A stretch of DNA of 64,000 bases from the NCBI RefSeq assembly GCF_017114865.1, contig NZ_JADEYH010000026.1:1-64000 (forward strand). The letters are read 5' to 3'. This DNA comes from Streptomyces verrucosisporus (GTDB taxonomy: Bacteria; Actinomycetota; Actinomycetes; Streptomycetales; Streptomycetaceae). Each line of letters begins with the position of its first letter. Within the stretch, counting starts at the first letter, position 1. The translations under genes were made by a program, and so were the position numbers. Under the pieces are notes generated by a model, which worked only from the letters and a program-made list of their open reading frames with translations, did no database searches and had not been told where the DNA came from. Positions 1 through 8,480 of the stretch are shown piece after piece.

Positions 1-49
1 GCCGCTCGGGCGCCGCGAGGAGCCCCCGGCCTCGCGGCGCCCGAGCGGC
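1..49. terminator. Perfect 20-bp hairpin at window edge
   Basis: Bases 1-20 and 30-49 are exact reverse complements separated by a 9-nt loop. There is no T-tract, as is usual for actinomycete terminators. It probably ends a gene lying to the left of the window. From 50 to 338 I see no gene, only the leader of the first stress protein. Confidence 0.7.
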
Positions 50-338
50 GCCCCGTCGTTCCTCCCCTCGGTCCGTCCGCTGACGCGGTGGTCGCGCCCG
101 GGGCCGTCCCCGTGTCGTACGGATGGATGGCCGCGGGCACACCCGTTTGAAAAAAGTGTGTCAAGCGGTTCTCGGACGGAACGAAGGCCGTATGGCCCCC
201 ATCCCCCGGCCGTGCGGCCCTATGGAGGAGCATGGGAGAAGATCAGTGTGATCAGTGCACAACGGAACACGGTGCGGAGGAGTCGAGCGGGCAGCACGGA
301 CATGGCCGCGGCTTCCGCACGGAGTTGGGAGAGGGAAG

Positions 339-1232
339 ATGAACGGACCGGTCGTGGTGGGAGTGGACGGCTCGCCGTCGAGCCTGGACGCGGTGGCCGC
401 CGCGGCACACGAGGCACGGCTGCGCGGTGTGGGGCTGCGGGTGGTGCACGCGTTCCTGTGGCCGGTTCTGCACGTGCCGCTGGGGCCGTCCCCGATGGGC
501 CCGCCCGAGGGCGGACTGCGCAACATGGCCGACCAGCTGGTGGCGCAGGCGGTCGAGCACGCGCGCGGCGCGGAGGCCGGAATCGAGGTCGAGGGCGAGG
601 TCGTCGTCGGCGAGCCGCTGACGGTGCTGGAGGCCCGGTCGCGGTCCGCGTCGCTGGTCGTGGTCGGCAGCCGCGGCCTGGGCGGTTTCACCGGACTGCT
701 GCTCGGCTCCACCGCCGTGCACCTGTCCGCGCACAGCCACTGCCCGGTCCTGGTGGTGCGCGGCAGGCAGGACCCGACGGGCCACGTGCTGCTGGGCGTG
801 GACGGCTCGGCGGCCGGCGAGGCCGCCGTCGGGTTCGCGTTCGCCGAGGCGGCGGCGCGGGGCGCGGCCCTGGTCGCACTGCACACCTGGAACAACTGGA
901 CCGGTCCGGTCTCCGGCGGTCCCGCCGAGCCGCTGCCCCTGGTCTACGACGTGGACATGCTCCGGGACGAGGAGGAGCGGGCGATGGCCGAGGCGCTGTC
1001 GGGCTGGCAGGCGAAGTACCCCGACGTCACCGTGCACCGGCAGCTCGTCCAGGGAGGCGCCCGCCAGGCGCTGATCGAGGCCAGCGGCAGCGCCCAGCTG
1101 CTGGTGGTCGGGGCGCGCGGCCGGGGCGGCTTCTCCGGTCTGCTGCTGGGCTCGGTCAGCCAGGCCGCCCTGCACCACGCGCACTGCCCCGTCGCCGTGG
1201 TCCGGGCCTCCGGAGCCGACCGGAAGGGGTGA
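339..1232 (+). CDS. Universal stress protein, two tandem UspA domains (297 aa)
   Basis: Cytoplasmic nucleotide-binding stress protein with two UspA domains, about residues 1-142 and 147-291. Each begins with a VDGS strand motif and carries the ATP-binding G-x2-G-x9-G(S/T) loop: GSRGLGG at 110-116 with GST at 123, and GARGRGG at 258-264 with GS at 271. This is the usual length for actinomycete tandem USPs, which respond to hypoxia, dormancy or stress. ATG 339 was chosen because GAGGGAAG lies just upstream; the frame stays open further upstream but encodes atypical sequence. It sits 4 bp before the P-type ATPase start, so the two genes are probably one operon. Confidence 0.93.
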   Translation: MNGPVVVGVDGSPSSLDAVAAAAHEARLRGVGLRVVHAFLWPVLHVPLGPSPMGPPEGGLRNMADQLVAQAVEHARGAEAGIEVEGEVVVGEPLTVLEARSRSASLVVVGSRGLGGFTGLLLGSTAVHLSAHSHCPVLVVRGRQDPTGHVLLGVDGSAAGEAAVGFAFAEAAARGAALVALHTWNNWTGPVSGGPAEPLPLVYDVDMLRDEEERAMAEALSGWQAKYPDVTVHRQLVQGGARQALIEASGSAQLLVVGARGRGGFSGLLLGSVSQAALHHAHCPVAVVRASGADRKG

Positions 1233-1236
1233 GGCC

Positions 1237-3978
1237 GTGCCGCGTCGCCCGGACTCTCCCGCCTCCGTCCTCCGCGCCGGGGAAGCCCACCACGGGCTGC
1301 CCGTCCACGAGGTCGTGCTGCTGCTGGAGACCGACCCCGACCGAGGCCTGGCGGGGGACGAGGCGGCGCGGCGGCTGGACCGCTTCGGGCCCAACACGTT
1401 TCCCGCCGCGGCGCGCGGCGGGCCGCTGCTGCGGGCCCTGCGCCAGTTCCACCATCCGCTGATCTACATCCTGATCGCCGCGGGCGCGGTCACCGCCGCG
1501 CTGGGCGAGTCCGTGGACTCCGCGGTGATCTTCGCGGTCGTGCTGATCAACGCGTTCGTCGGCTTCGCGCAGGAGTCGAGGGCCGAGGCCGCGCTGGACA
1601 GCCTGCGGTCGATGGTGCGCACCACGGCCAGGGTGGTGCGGGACGGGCACGAGCGCGCGGTGCCCTCGGAGGATCTCGCCCCCGGGGACCTGGTGCTGGT
1701 GGAGGCCGGCGACAAGGTGCCGGCCGACGTACGCCTGCTGCGGGCGGTGGAGCTGCGGGCGGACGAGTCGGCGCTGACCGGCGAGTCCGTCCCCGTCGCC
1801 AAGGACGAGGTGCTGCTTGATCCGCTGACGCCGGTCGCCGACCGGCGCAACACGCTCCACTCCGGCACGCTGGTGACGGCCGGGCGCGGGGCGGGCGTCG
1901 CGGTGTCCACCGGGGCCGGCACCGAGCTGGGGGAGATCCACCGGCTGGTGGGCGCCGCGGAGGTGCTGACCACACCGCTGACGGAGAAGCTCGCCAGGTT
2001 CAGCAGGGTACTGACGGTGGTCATCCTGGTGCTGGCGGCGGCGACCTTCGCGATCGGCCTGGTCCGCGGGCAGGGTGCGTCGGGCACGTTCACCGCGGCG
2101 GTGGCCCTGGCGGTCGGGGCCATTCCCGAGGGGCTGCCCGCGGTGGTCACGATCACCCTGGCCATCGGCGTGTCGCGGATGGCGCGCCGACGGGCGGTGA
2201 TCCGCAGACTGCCGGCGGTGGAGACGCTCGGCAGCACCACCGTCATCTGCTCGGACAAGACGGGGACGCTGACCGAGAACCAGATGACGGTGCGGGCGGT
2301 GTGGACACCGGACGGCGAGTTCTCCGTGACCGGTTCGGGGTACGCGCCGGACGGCGAGTTCCGGCGAGGAGACGGCGGCGCCGTCCCCGTGGCGGCGGAC
2401 CGGGCGCTGTACCGGTGCCTGCTGGCCGGGGCCCTGTGCAACGACGCCGTCCTCACCGGCGGGGCCGCGGAGTCCGGCGGGGAGGGGCGCTGGAGCCTGA
2501 CGGGCGATCCCACCGAGGGGGCGCTGATGGTCGCGGCGGCCAAGGGGGGCCTGGGCCCGGACGCCACGGTGGCGTTCCCCCGTGTCGGTACCGTCCCCTT
2601 CAGTTCCGAGCGGCGGTACATGGCGACTGTGCACCGGGACGAGGCGGCGGGCGGTCACCTCCTGCTGGTCAAGGGCGCCGTCGAGCGGATCGTGGAGCTG
2701 TGCTCGGGCGGGATGGGGGCCGACGGCGCCGTCCGGCCGCTGGACCGCGAGGCGGTCCTGCGCGCCGCCGGCGAGCTGGCGGGCAGGGGGCTGCGAGTCC
2801 TGGCGACCGCCGAGCTGCCGGGAGTGGAGCCGGAGGGCTTCGGGGACGGGGCGCTGCCGGACTCCATGGTGTTCACCGGGTTGCAGGCCATGCTCGATCC
2901 GCCCCGTGCCGCGGCGGTCGACGCGGTGCGGGCGTGCCGCACGGCCGGGATCGGGGTCAAGATGATCACGGGCGACCACGCGGCCACCGCCACCGCCGTC
3001 GCCGGCCGGATCGGCCTGCTGACCGGGCGGCGCGAGGGGGAGGTGCTCACCGGGGCCGATCTGGACGCGCTGCCGGCGCGGGGGTACCCGGACGCGGTGG
3101 AGCGGGCCCGGGTGTTCGCCCGGGTGTCCCCGGAGCAGAAACTCTGGCTGGTCGAGGCGCTCCAGGCACGGGGCCAGGTGGTGGCCATGACCGGGGACGG
3201 GGTCAACGACGCCCCGGCGCTGCGGCAGGCGAACATCGGCGTCGCCATGGGCCGGGGCGGCACCGAGGTGGCCAAGGACGCCGCCGACATGGTGCTCACC
3301 GACGACGACTTCGCCACCATTGAGGCCGCGGTCGAGGAGGGCCGCGGAGTCTTCGACAACCTCGTCAAGTTCATCGTGTGGGTGCTGCCGACGAGCCTGG
3401 GCCAGGGGATGCTCGTCCTGGTGGCGATCGTGTTCGGCGCCACGCTGCCGGTCCTGCCCACCCAGATCCTGTGGATCAACATGACCACCGCCGTCGCGCT
3501 CGGGCTGATGCTCGCCTTCGAGCCGAAGGAGGAGGGGATCATGCGGCGGCCGCCCCGTGATCCCGGCAGGCCCCTGCTGACGACGGGGCTGGCCCTGCGT
3601 GTCCTGCTGGTCTCCGCGCTGATCGTCGGCGGGGCCTGGTGGCTGTTCACCTGGGAGCTGGCGGAGGGCGCGGGCCTGGCCGAGGCGCGTACCGCCGCGG
3701 TCAACCTGGTCGTCGCCGTCGAGCTGTTCTACCTGTTCAGCTGCCGCTCGCTCACCCGCTCGGTATGGAGCGCCGGGGTCTTCGGCAACCGGTGGATCGT
3801 CGGGGGAGTGCTCGCCCAGACGGTCGGCCAGCTCGCCATCACGTATCTGCCGGCCATGAACCGGCTGTTCCACACGGCCCCGATCAGCGGGACGGCGTGG
3901 CTGCGGATCCTCGGTGTCGCGCTGCTCGCCTCCCTCGCGGTCGCCGTCGACAAACGGCTTCGGCGGCAGCTGGTGTGA
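1237..3978 (+). CDS. P2-type cation-transporting ATPase (SERCA-like, 913 aa)
   Basis: Membrane P-type ATPase. It has an N-terminal cation-ATPase domain (about 18-85), the actuator motif TGES at 181-184, M4 motif IPEGLP at 296-301, the phosphorylation site DKTGT with D340, and the hinge motif TGDGVND near 650. M4 matches the P2A (SERCA) signature. In the M5-M6 region, however, the Ca2+ ligands of SERCA are changed: the acidic VTDG-type position in M6 reads MTTA, and the M5 Asn/Glu positions read Ser and Gln. The transported ion is therefore uncertain. The GTG start is preceded by GGAAGGGG and lies 4 bp after the USP gene. Family call is secure; substrate is not. Confidence 0.93.
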   Translation: MPRRPDSPASVLRAGEAHHGLPVHEVVLLLETDPDRGLAGDEAARRLDRFGPNTFPAAARGGPLLRALRQFHHPLIYILIAAGAVTAALGESVDSAVIFAVVLINAFVGFAQESRAEAALDSLRSMVRTTARVVRDGHERAVPSEDLAPGDLVLVEAGDKVPADVRLLRAVELRADESALTGESVPVAKDEVLLDPLTPVADRRNTLHSGTLVTAGRGAGVAVSTGAGTELGEIHRLVGAAEVLTTPLTEKLARFSRVLTVVILVLAAATFAIGLVRGQGASGTFTAAVALAVGAIPEGLPAVVTITLAIGVSRMARRRAVIRRLPAVETLGSTTVICSDKTGTLTENQMTVRAVWTPDGEFSVTGSGYAPDGEFRRGDGGAVPVAADRALYRCLLAGALCNDAVLTGGAAESGGEGRWSLTGDPTEGALMVAAAKGGLGPDATVAFPRVGTVPFSSERRYMATVHRDEAAGGHLLLVKGAVERIVELCSGGMGADGAVRPLDREAVLRAAGELAGRGLRVLATAELPGVEPEGFGDGALPDSMVFTGLQAMLDPPRAAAVDAVRACRTAGIGVKMITGDHAATATAVAGRIGLLTGRREGEVLTGADLDALPARGYPDAVERARVFARVSPEQKLWLVEALQARGQVVAMTGDGVNDAPALRQANIGVAMGRGGTEVAKDAADMVLTDDDFATIEAAVEEGRGVFDNLVKFIVWVLPTSLGQGMLVLVAIVFGATLPVLPTQILWINMTTAVALGLMLAFEPKEEGIMRRPPRDPGRPLLTTGLALRVLLVSALIVGGAWWLFTWELAEGAGLAEARTAAVNLVVAVELFYLFSCRSLTRSVWSAGVFGNRWIVGGVLAQTVGQLAITYLPAMNRLFHTAPISGTAWLRILGVALLASLAVAVDKRLRRQLV

Positions 3979-4017
3979 GCGGCGGGCGGTGCGGGGCGCG
4001 AGGGCGCCGCCCGCCGC
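3979..4017. terminator. Bidirectional hairpin between convergent genes
   Basis: An 11-bp perfect stem (3979-3989 with 4007-4017) fills the short gap between the converging P-type ATPase and CBS-BON genes, so it can serve both. Confidence 0.65.
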
Positions 4018-4027
4018 CTCTCATCGG

Positions 4028-4708
4028 CTAGGGAAGGCGCACGACCACGCCCGGCGGCGTGGGGTCGTCCTCGTCCCAGGTGAGGTGGTCCACCACCCTC
4101 ACCACGCCGGGGACCTGTTCGGTCAGGCGCACGGCGAAGGCGGCCGTGGTGCGCCGGTCGACCTGGCCGCGCAGTTCGGCCACGCCGTCGCCGACGTGGA
4201 CGTCCACCTGGGACGGGGCGACCCACAGCGTGTGTTTGAGCACCCCGTCCACGATGTCCGCGCGGATGTCGGCGTCCGGGCGTACGTGCATCCGCACCAG
4301 GTCGCGGCGCGAGACGATGCCGAGCAGTCGCCGCTCGCCGTCGACGACCGGCAGCCGTTTGACTCCCCTGCCCTCGATCAGTCTGGCGGCCTGTGCCACC
4401 GGCTCGTCCGGTCCGACCGTCACCGCCGGCGCGGTCATCAGCTCCCGTGCGGTCCCGGTCCGGTCCGGAGGGCGCGGAGGGCGCGGGAGCCGGGGGAGCG
4501 GGGAGCGCGGCCTGTCCCCGGTGTGCCCCTCGGCCCGCAGCAGGTCGGCCTCGGAGACTACACCGACCACCCGGTCCTCCGCGTCGACGACCGGGAGGGC
4601 GCTGACGCGATTGCGGTCCAGCGCGTCGAGGATCTCCCGGTACCGGGCGTCCTCGCGCACCGAGACCACGTCGGCGGTCATCAGGTCGCGTACGTGCCAC
4701 TGCCTCAT
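4028..4708 (-). CDS. CBS-pair and BON domain protein (226 aa)
   Basis: Putative adenine-nucleotide-sensing regulatory protein. Two CBS motifs, about residues 7-60 and 85-140, each end in the VVGVVSEADL / LLGIVSRRDLV type of signature. They are followed by a BON domain (about 150-215) with the GVAELRGQVDRR pattern. A Pro/Arg linker separates the two CBS repeats. ATG 4708 has GGGAG upstream. It is divergent from the membrane USP at 4799, and CBS-BON proteins commonly sit beside USP genes in Streptomyces. The ligand and partner are unknown. Confidence 0.9.
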   Translation of the reverse strand: MRQWHVRDLMTADVVSVREDARYREILDALDRNRVSALPVVDAEDRVVGVVSEADLLRAEGHTGDRPRSPLPRLPRPPRPPDRTGTARELMTAPAVTVGPDEPVAQAARLIEGRGVKRLPVVDGERRLLGIVSRRDLVRMHVRPDADIRADIVDGVLKHTLWVAPSQVDVHVGDGVAELRGQVDRRTTAAFAVRLTEQVPGVVRVVDHLTWDEDDPTPPGVVVRLP

Positions 4709-4798
4709 CGAAGCTCCCGCTGGTGTCGTCGCCGGGTCACCTGAACCTGGATGGCACAATCTTCCCAAAACCTGCCTGAATCCGGCAAAAGGGTCTGT

Positions 4799-5425
4799 AT
4801 GGGTGACCTCTGGTTTGTACTGATCGCCGTCGTCGTATGGGTCGCGGCCGGGCTCCTGGCCGCCTGGTGGCTGGCTCGCCGGGGGCACGGCGGTCCGGGC
4901 TGGCTGCTCATGGGCGTCGTCTTCGGCCCCGTTCTGGCCTTGGTCGCCGGCGAGCGCGTCCGGCGCCGGCCGACGACGGTCGCGCGGGCCGAGGCGGGGC
5001 CCCGCGGCCCCGGCCGGCTGAGGGTGCTGGTCGGCGTGGACGGGTCGCCGGAGTCCGAGGCGGCGCTCGGACTCGCGGTCAGCCTGCTCGGGCCGTACAC
5101 GCAGACGCTGGTGGCCGCGCAGGTCGTGGACTACGACGCGGCGGAACTCGACTGGCAGGGGAGGATCGTGGCGGCCAAGGAACGCCTCAGTGCCGTGGCG
5201 GAGGAGGCCGGCGGGCGGGTGACCGAGTGCGAGATCCTGGCGGGCCCGCCCGCGGCCGCGCTGGCGCGGTTCGCCGATGAGAACGACATCGACGTGGTGG
5301 TCGTGGGCAGGCACGGCCGAGGGCTGTCCAAGCGGCTGCTGGGCGACGTGGCCCGGGAACTGCTGCGCGACGGATCGGTACCGGTCCTGGTGACCGGCGG
5401 GCGCCACGGTGTGTCCGGGCGATGA
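4799..5425 (+). CDS. Membrane-anchored universal stress protein (208 aa)
   Basis: Two hydrophobic segments (about residues 4-24 and 33-48) and a basic stretch precede a single UspA domain from about 72 to 205. That domain has VDGSPESEAAL and the nucleotide loop GRHGRGLSKRLLG. The second ATG (4799) was chosen because AAAAGGG is well spaced before it; an in-frame ATG at 4751 would add 16 residues. The stop overlaps the start of mrpA by 4 nt, so this protein is translationally coupled to the Mrp antiporter. An anchored USP at the head of an Mrp operon suggests a sensor or regulator of the transporter, which is inference. Confidence 0.85.
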   Translation: MGDLWFVLIAVVVWVAAGLLAAWWLARRGHGGPGWLLMGVVFGPVLALVAGERVRRRPTTVARAEAGPRGPGRLRVLVGVDGSPESEAALGLAVSLLGPYTQTLVAAQVVDYDAAELDWQGRIVAAKERLSAVAEEAGGRVTECEILAGPPAAALARFADENDIDVVVVGRHGRGLSKRLLGDVARELLRDGSVPVLVTGGRHGVSGR

Positions 5426-8130
5426 GCGGCGAAGGGGGTGCGCTGGCCGCCGCGCTGCTCTCGATGGGCGTACTGGCCCTGCTCTCGCCCGTCCTGGACC
5501 GCCGTCTGGGGCGCGACACGGGATATGTGCTCGCGGTCGGCTTCCTCGTCGTGGCGGCGGTGCTCGCCCCGGCGGCCTCGACGGCGCTGGACGGCGGCGC
5601 GGTCACCTTCTCCCACGCCTGGACCGATTCCCCCGAGATCTCCTTCACGCTCCGCATGGACGGGCTGGCCACCCTGTTCTGCCTGCTGGTCCTGGGAGTC
5701 GGCGCGCTGATCATGGCGTACTGCCCCCGCTACCTGACCGCCGGTGGAAGGCACGGCAGGACCTACCTCCTGCTCACCCTCTTCGGCGGCGCGATGCTGG
5801 GCCTGGTCCTCGCCGGCGACCTGCTGCTGCTGTTCGTGTTCTGGGAGATGACCACGGTCGCCTCCTTCTTCCTGATCGGGACCGGCGGAGCCAGGGCGGC
5901 CAGACCGGCGGTGCGCGCCCTGCTGGTGACGGGCATGGGGGGACTGGCCCTGCTGGTGGCGATGGTGCTTCTCGGCATCGCCGCGGGCAGCACCGACCTG
6001 GCCACCGTGCTGAGGGCGCGGGAGGAGGTGCTCGACTCCCCGCTGTCACCCGCCATCGCGACTCTGCTCATCCTCGCGGCCTTCACCAAGTCGGCGCAGG
6101 TGCCGTTCCAGTTCTGGCTGCCCGGAGCCATGGTGGCGATCACACCGGTGAGCGCCTATCTGCACGCGGCCACCATGGTGAAGGCGGGCATCTACCTGCT
6201 GCTGCGGTTCTCCGCGCTGTACTCCGGACAGACCGGGTGGGTGATCTGCCTGATGGGGGTCGGGCTGTTCACCGCCGTGCTGGGCGCCGTCCAGGCGCTT
6301 CGCGAGCACGATCTCAAGGCCATGCTCGCCCACTCCACGGTCAGCCAGCTCGGCCTGCTGGTCGCCGCCATCGGGGTGGGGACGACCGTCGCACTGGCCG
6401 CCGCCATCCTGCACACCTTCGCGCACGCGCTGTTCAAGGCCACCCTCTTCATGATCATCGGCGTCATCGACCGGCAGGCCGGCAGCCGCGACATCCGGGA
6501 GCTGTCCGGACTGATGCGGATCATGCCGGTCACCGCCACACTGGCCGGTCTGGCCGGACTGTCGATGGCCGGGGTCCTGCCGATGATCGGTTTCGTCAGC
6601 AAGGAGTCGCTCTTCCAGGGGTTCGCGGGCGCGGACGTCTTCCCCGGCGCCGGGGTGGTGGCCGCGGCGCTCGCGGTCACCGCCTCGGTGCTGACCTTCG
6701 CCTACGGCATGCGGATCTTCTACGGCGCGTTCGCCGGGCCCATGCTGCAGCGGCAACTGCACGAGCCCTCCTGGGCGTTCATCGCCCCGGCCGCGGTGGC
6801 GGCGGTCGCCGGGGCGGTGCTCGGTCCCGCGGTGTCCGTCCTCGACCCGCTGATGCGCCAGGCCGTCTTGAACGCCGAACCATGGGCCGTGCCGCCGTAC
6901 TTCGCCTTCTGGCACGGGCTCAGCCCCGAACTGTTCCTGTCCGCCCTCACGATCGCCAGCGGCCTGGTGCTGTTCTCGGCGCGCGACCGGGTGGACCGGA
7001 TGCTGCAGCGGCTGCCGCGGCCGGACGGCGCGGCCGCCTTCGACCGGGTCCACTCGGCCGTACTGGGCGCGGGCGCGGTGGTGGGACGGCCCGACCGCAG
7101 CGACTCCACGGCGGCGTACCTGGCCCGCCCCGCGGCCGCCCTGGTGGTCCTCGGCTGCGTGGGGGTGTTCGCGGCCGACGGGCCGGGGATCCGGGCCGGG
7201 GCGCCGTCGGACCCGGTGGACTGGGGGGTGCTCGCGCTGCTGGCGATGGCGGTGGCCGCCCTGGTGCGGACGCGGTCGGCGCTGGCCGCCGTGTCGCTGC
7301 TGGGAGCGGTCGGACTGATCGTGGCCCTGTGGTTCCTGCTGGCCGGGGCGCCGGACGTGGCGCTGACGCTGCTCCTGGTGGAGGTGCTGACCGCGATGAC
7401 CGCGGCGTTCGTTCTGAGCGACCTGTCCACCCGGTTCCCGCGGCCCCGCCGCGGCGCGGCCGCGGCGGCACTGGCCGGGGCGGCCGGGCTCGTCGCCGCA
7501 CTGGGCACACTGGCGCTGACCGGAAGGCGGGAACTGTCGCCCGCGGGCGCGTACTTCCTCGAGGCCGCCGAGCCGGAGACCGGCGGGCGCAACGTGGTCA
7601 ACACGATCCTGGTGGACTTCCGCGGCCTGGACACCCTCGGCGAGGCGAGCGTACTGGCCGCCGCCGCGCTCGGCCTGCTCCTGCTGCTGCCCGGGCAGCC
7701 GGACGGGACGGTCGGCGGGCCGCGGGCGCCGTACGGCCGGGTGCTCGGCCCGGCCCACCGTCTGCTGCTCCCGGGCATCGCGGGGCTGTCGGCGTACCTG
7801 TTCCTGCGCGGGCACTACGAGCCGGGCGGGGGTTTCAGCGCCGCACTCGTCGCGGGCACGGCGGTCGCCTTCGGTTACCTGGCCGGCCGCACCGGCCCGC
7901 GGTGGCTGAGCCCCCGGCCGCTGCTGGCCGCGGGGCTGGTGCTCGGCGCGGCCGTGGGCCTGGCCGCCATGGTGCTCGGCGACCCCTTCCTGACCCCCTT
8001 CACAATTCCGGTGCCCGGTGGCGGTCTGTCCTCGCCGCTGCTGTTCGACGCCGCCGTCTACCTGATGGTCCTCGGGCTGGTGGTCACGGTGGTGGACCGG
8101 CTCGGCGCCGGCCGGGCGGAGCACCGGTGA
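5422..8130 (+). CDS. mrpA: Mrp antiporter subunit A fused to subunit B (902 aa)
   Basis: Large subunit of the multisubunit Na+(K+)/H+ antiporter, homologous to NuoL. Proton-path residues typical of the family are visible: E142 (FVFWEM), K223 (FTKSAQVPFQFW), H248 and K254. The NVVNTILVDFRGLDTLGE segment marks the C-terminal MrpA domain. A MrpB-like domain with the LRGHYEPGGGF signature then occupies about 780-895, so A and B are one polypeptide, as in many actinobacteria. ATG 5422 overlaps the USP stop. It acts in the cytoplasmic membrane for alkali and salt tolerance. Confidence 0.95.
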   Translation: MSGEGGALAAALLSMGVLALLSPVLDRRLGRDTGYVLAVGFLVVAAVLAPAASTALDGGAVTFSHAWTDSPEISFTLRMDGLATLFCLLVLGVGALIMAYCPRYLTAGGRHGRTYLLLTLFGGAMLGLVLAGDLLLLFVFWEMTTVASFFLIGTGGARAARPAVRALLVTGMGGLALLVAMVLLGIAAGSTDLATVLRAREEVLDSPLSPAIATLLILAAFTKSAQVPFQFWLPGAMVAITPVSAYLHAATMVKAGIYLLLRFSALYSGQTGWVICLMGVGLFTAVLGAVQALREHDLKAMLAHSTVSQLGLLVAAIGVGTTVALAAAILHTFAHALFKATLFMIIGVIDRQAGSRDIRELSGLMRIMPVTATLAGLAGLSMAGVLPMIGFVSKESLFQGFAGADVFPGAGVVAAALAVTASVLTFAYGMRIFYGAFAGPMLQRQLHEPSWAFIAPAAVAAVAGAVLGPAVSVLDPLMRQAVLNAEPWAVPPYFAFWHGLSPELFLSALTIASGLVLFSARDRVDRMLQRLPRPDGAAAFDRVHSAVLGAGAVVGRPDRSDSTAAYLARPAAALVVLGCVGVFAADGPGIRAGAPSDPVDWGVLALLAMAVAALVRTRSALAAVSLLGAVGLIVALWFLLAGAPDVALTLLLVEVLTAMTAAFVLSDLSTRFPRPRRGAAAAALAGAAGLVAALGTLALTGRRELSPAGAYFLEAAEPETGGRNVVNTILVDFRGLDTLGEASVLAAAALGLLLLLPGQPDGTVGGPRAPYGRVLGPAHRLLLPGIAGLSAYLFLRGHYEPGGGFSAALVAGTAVAFGYLAGRTGPRWLSPRPLLAAGLVLGAAVGLAAMVLGDPFLTPFTIPVPGGGLSSPLLFDAAVYLMVLGLVVTVVDRLGAGRAEHR

Positions 8131-8480
8131 CCGCGGCGATCGCCGTCGGCGTCCTGACGGCGGGAGGGTTCTTCCTGCTGCTGCGTCCCGGTCTGGTCCG
8201 GGTCACGTTCGGGTTCGTGCTGCTGGGCCACGCGGCGAACGTACTGCTGCTGGCGGCCGGGGGGCCGGAGCGCCGGGAACCCCCGCTGATCGGCGACGGC
8301 GACCCGGCCGGGATGGCGGATCCGCTGCCGCAGGCCTTCGTGCTCACCGCCATCGTCATCACCTTCGGCATCACCGTGTACCTGCTGGGCCTGGCCCGCG
8401 CCGAGCACCTCGCCGGCTCCGGCAGCCGCTCCGGCACCGGGCCCGAAGGGCCCGCCGAGTCCGCGGAGCCCCCGCGGTGA
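8127..8480 (+). CDS. mrpC: Mrp antiporter subunit C (117 aa)
   Basis: NuoK-like small membrane subunit with three hydrophobic helices, the GFVLLGHAANVLLL helix and the PLPQAFVLTAIVITF signature. The GTG start overlaps the mrpA stop in a GTGA tetranucleotide and its own stop overlaps the mrpD start. The Gly/Ser/Pro-rich tail of about 20 residues is not conserved in the family. Required for assembly of the hetero-oligomeric antiporter. Confidence 0.95.
   Translation: MTAAIAVGVLTAGGFFLLLRPGLVRVTFGFVLLGHAANVLLLAAGGPERREPPLIGDGDPAGMADPLPQAFVLTAIVITFGITVYLLGLARAEHLAGSGSRSGTGPEGPAESAEPPR

Noticed and set aside
1156..3873. Minus-strand 905-codon frame opposite the P-type ATPase
   Set aside because: Shadow frame of a gene with unmistakable P-type ATPase motifs.
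6046..8124. Minus-strand 692-codon frame opposite mrpA
   Set aside because: Gln/Arg/His-rich shadow of the membrane protein gene; no start context or motif.
5409..8126. Second plus-strand frame running through mrpA into mrpC
   Set aside because: Only the last 117 codons, from GTG 8127, encode a real protein (MrpC); the upstream part is Arg/Gly-rich read-through of mrpA in another frame.
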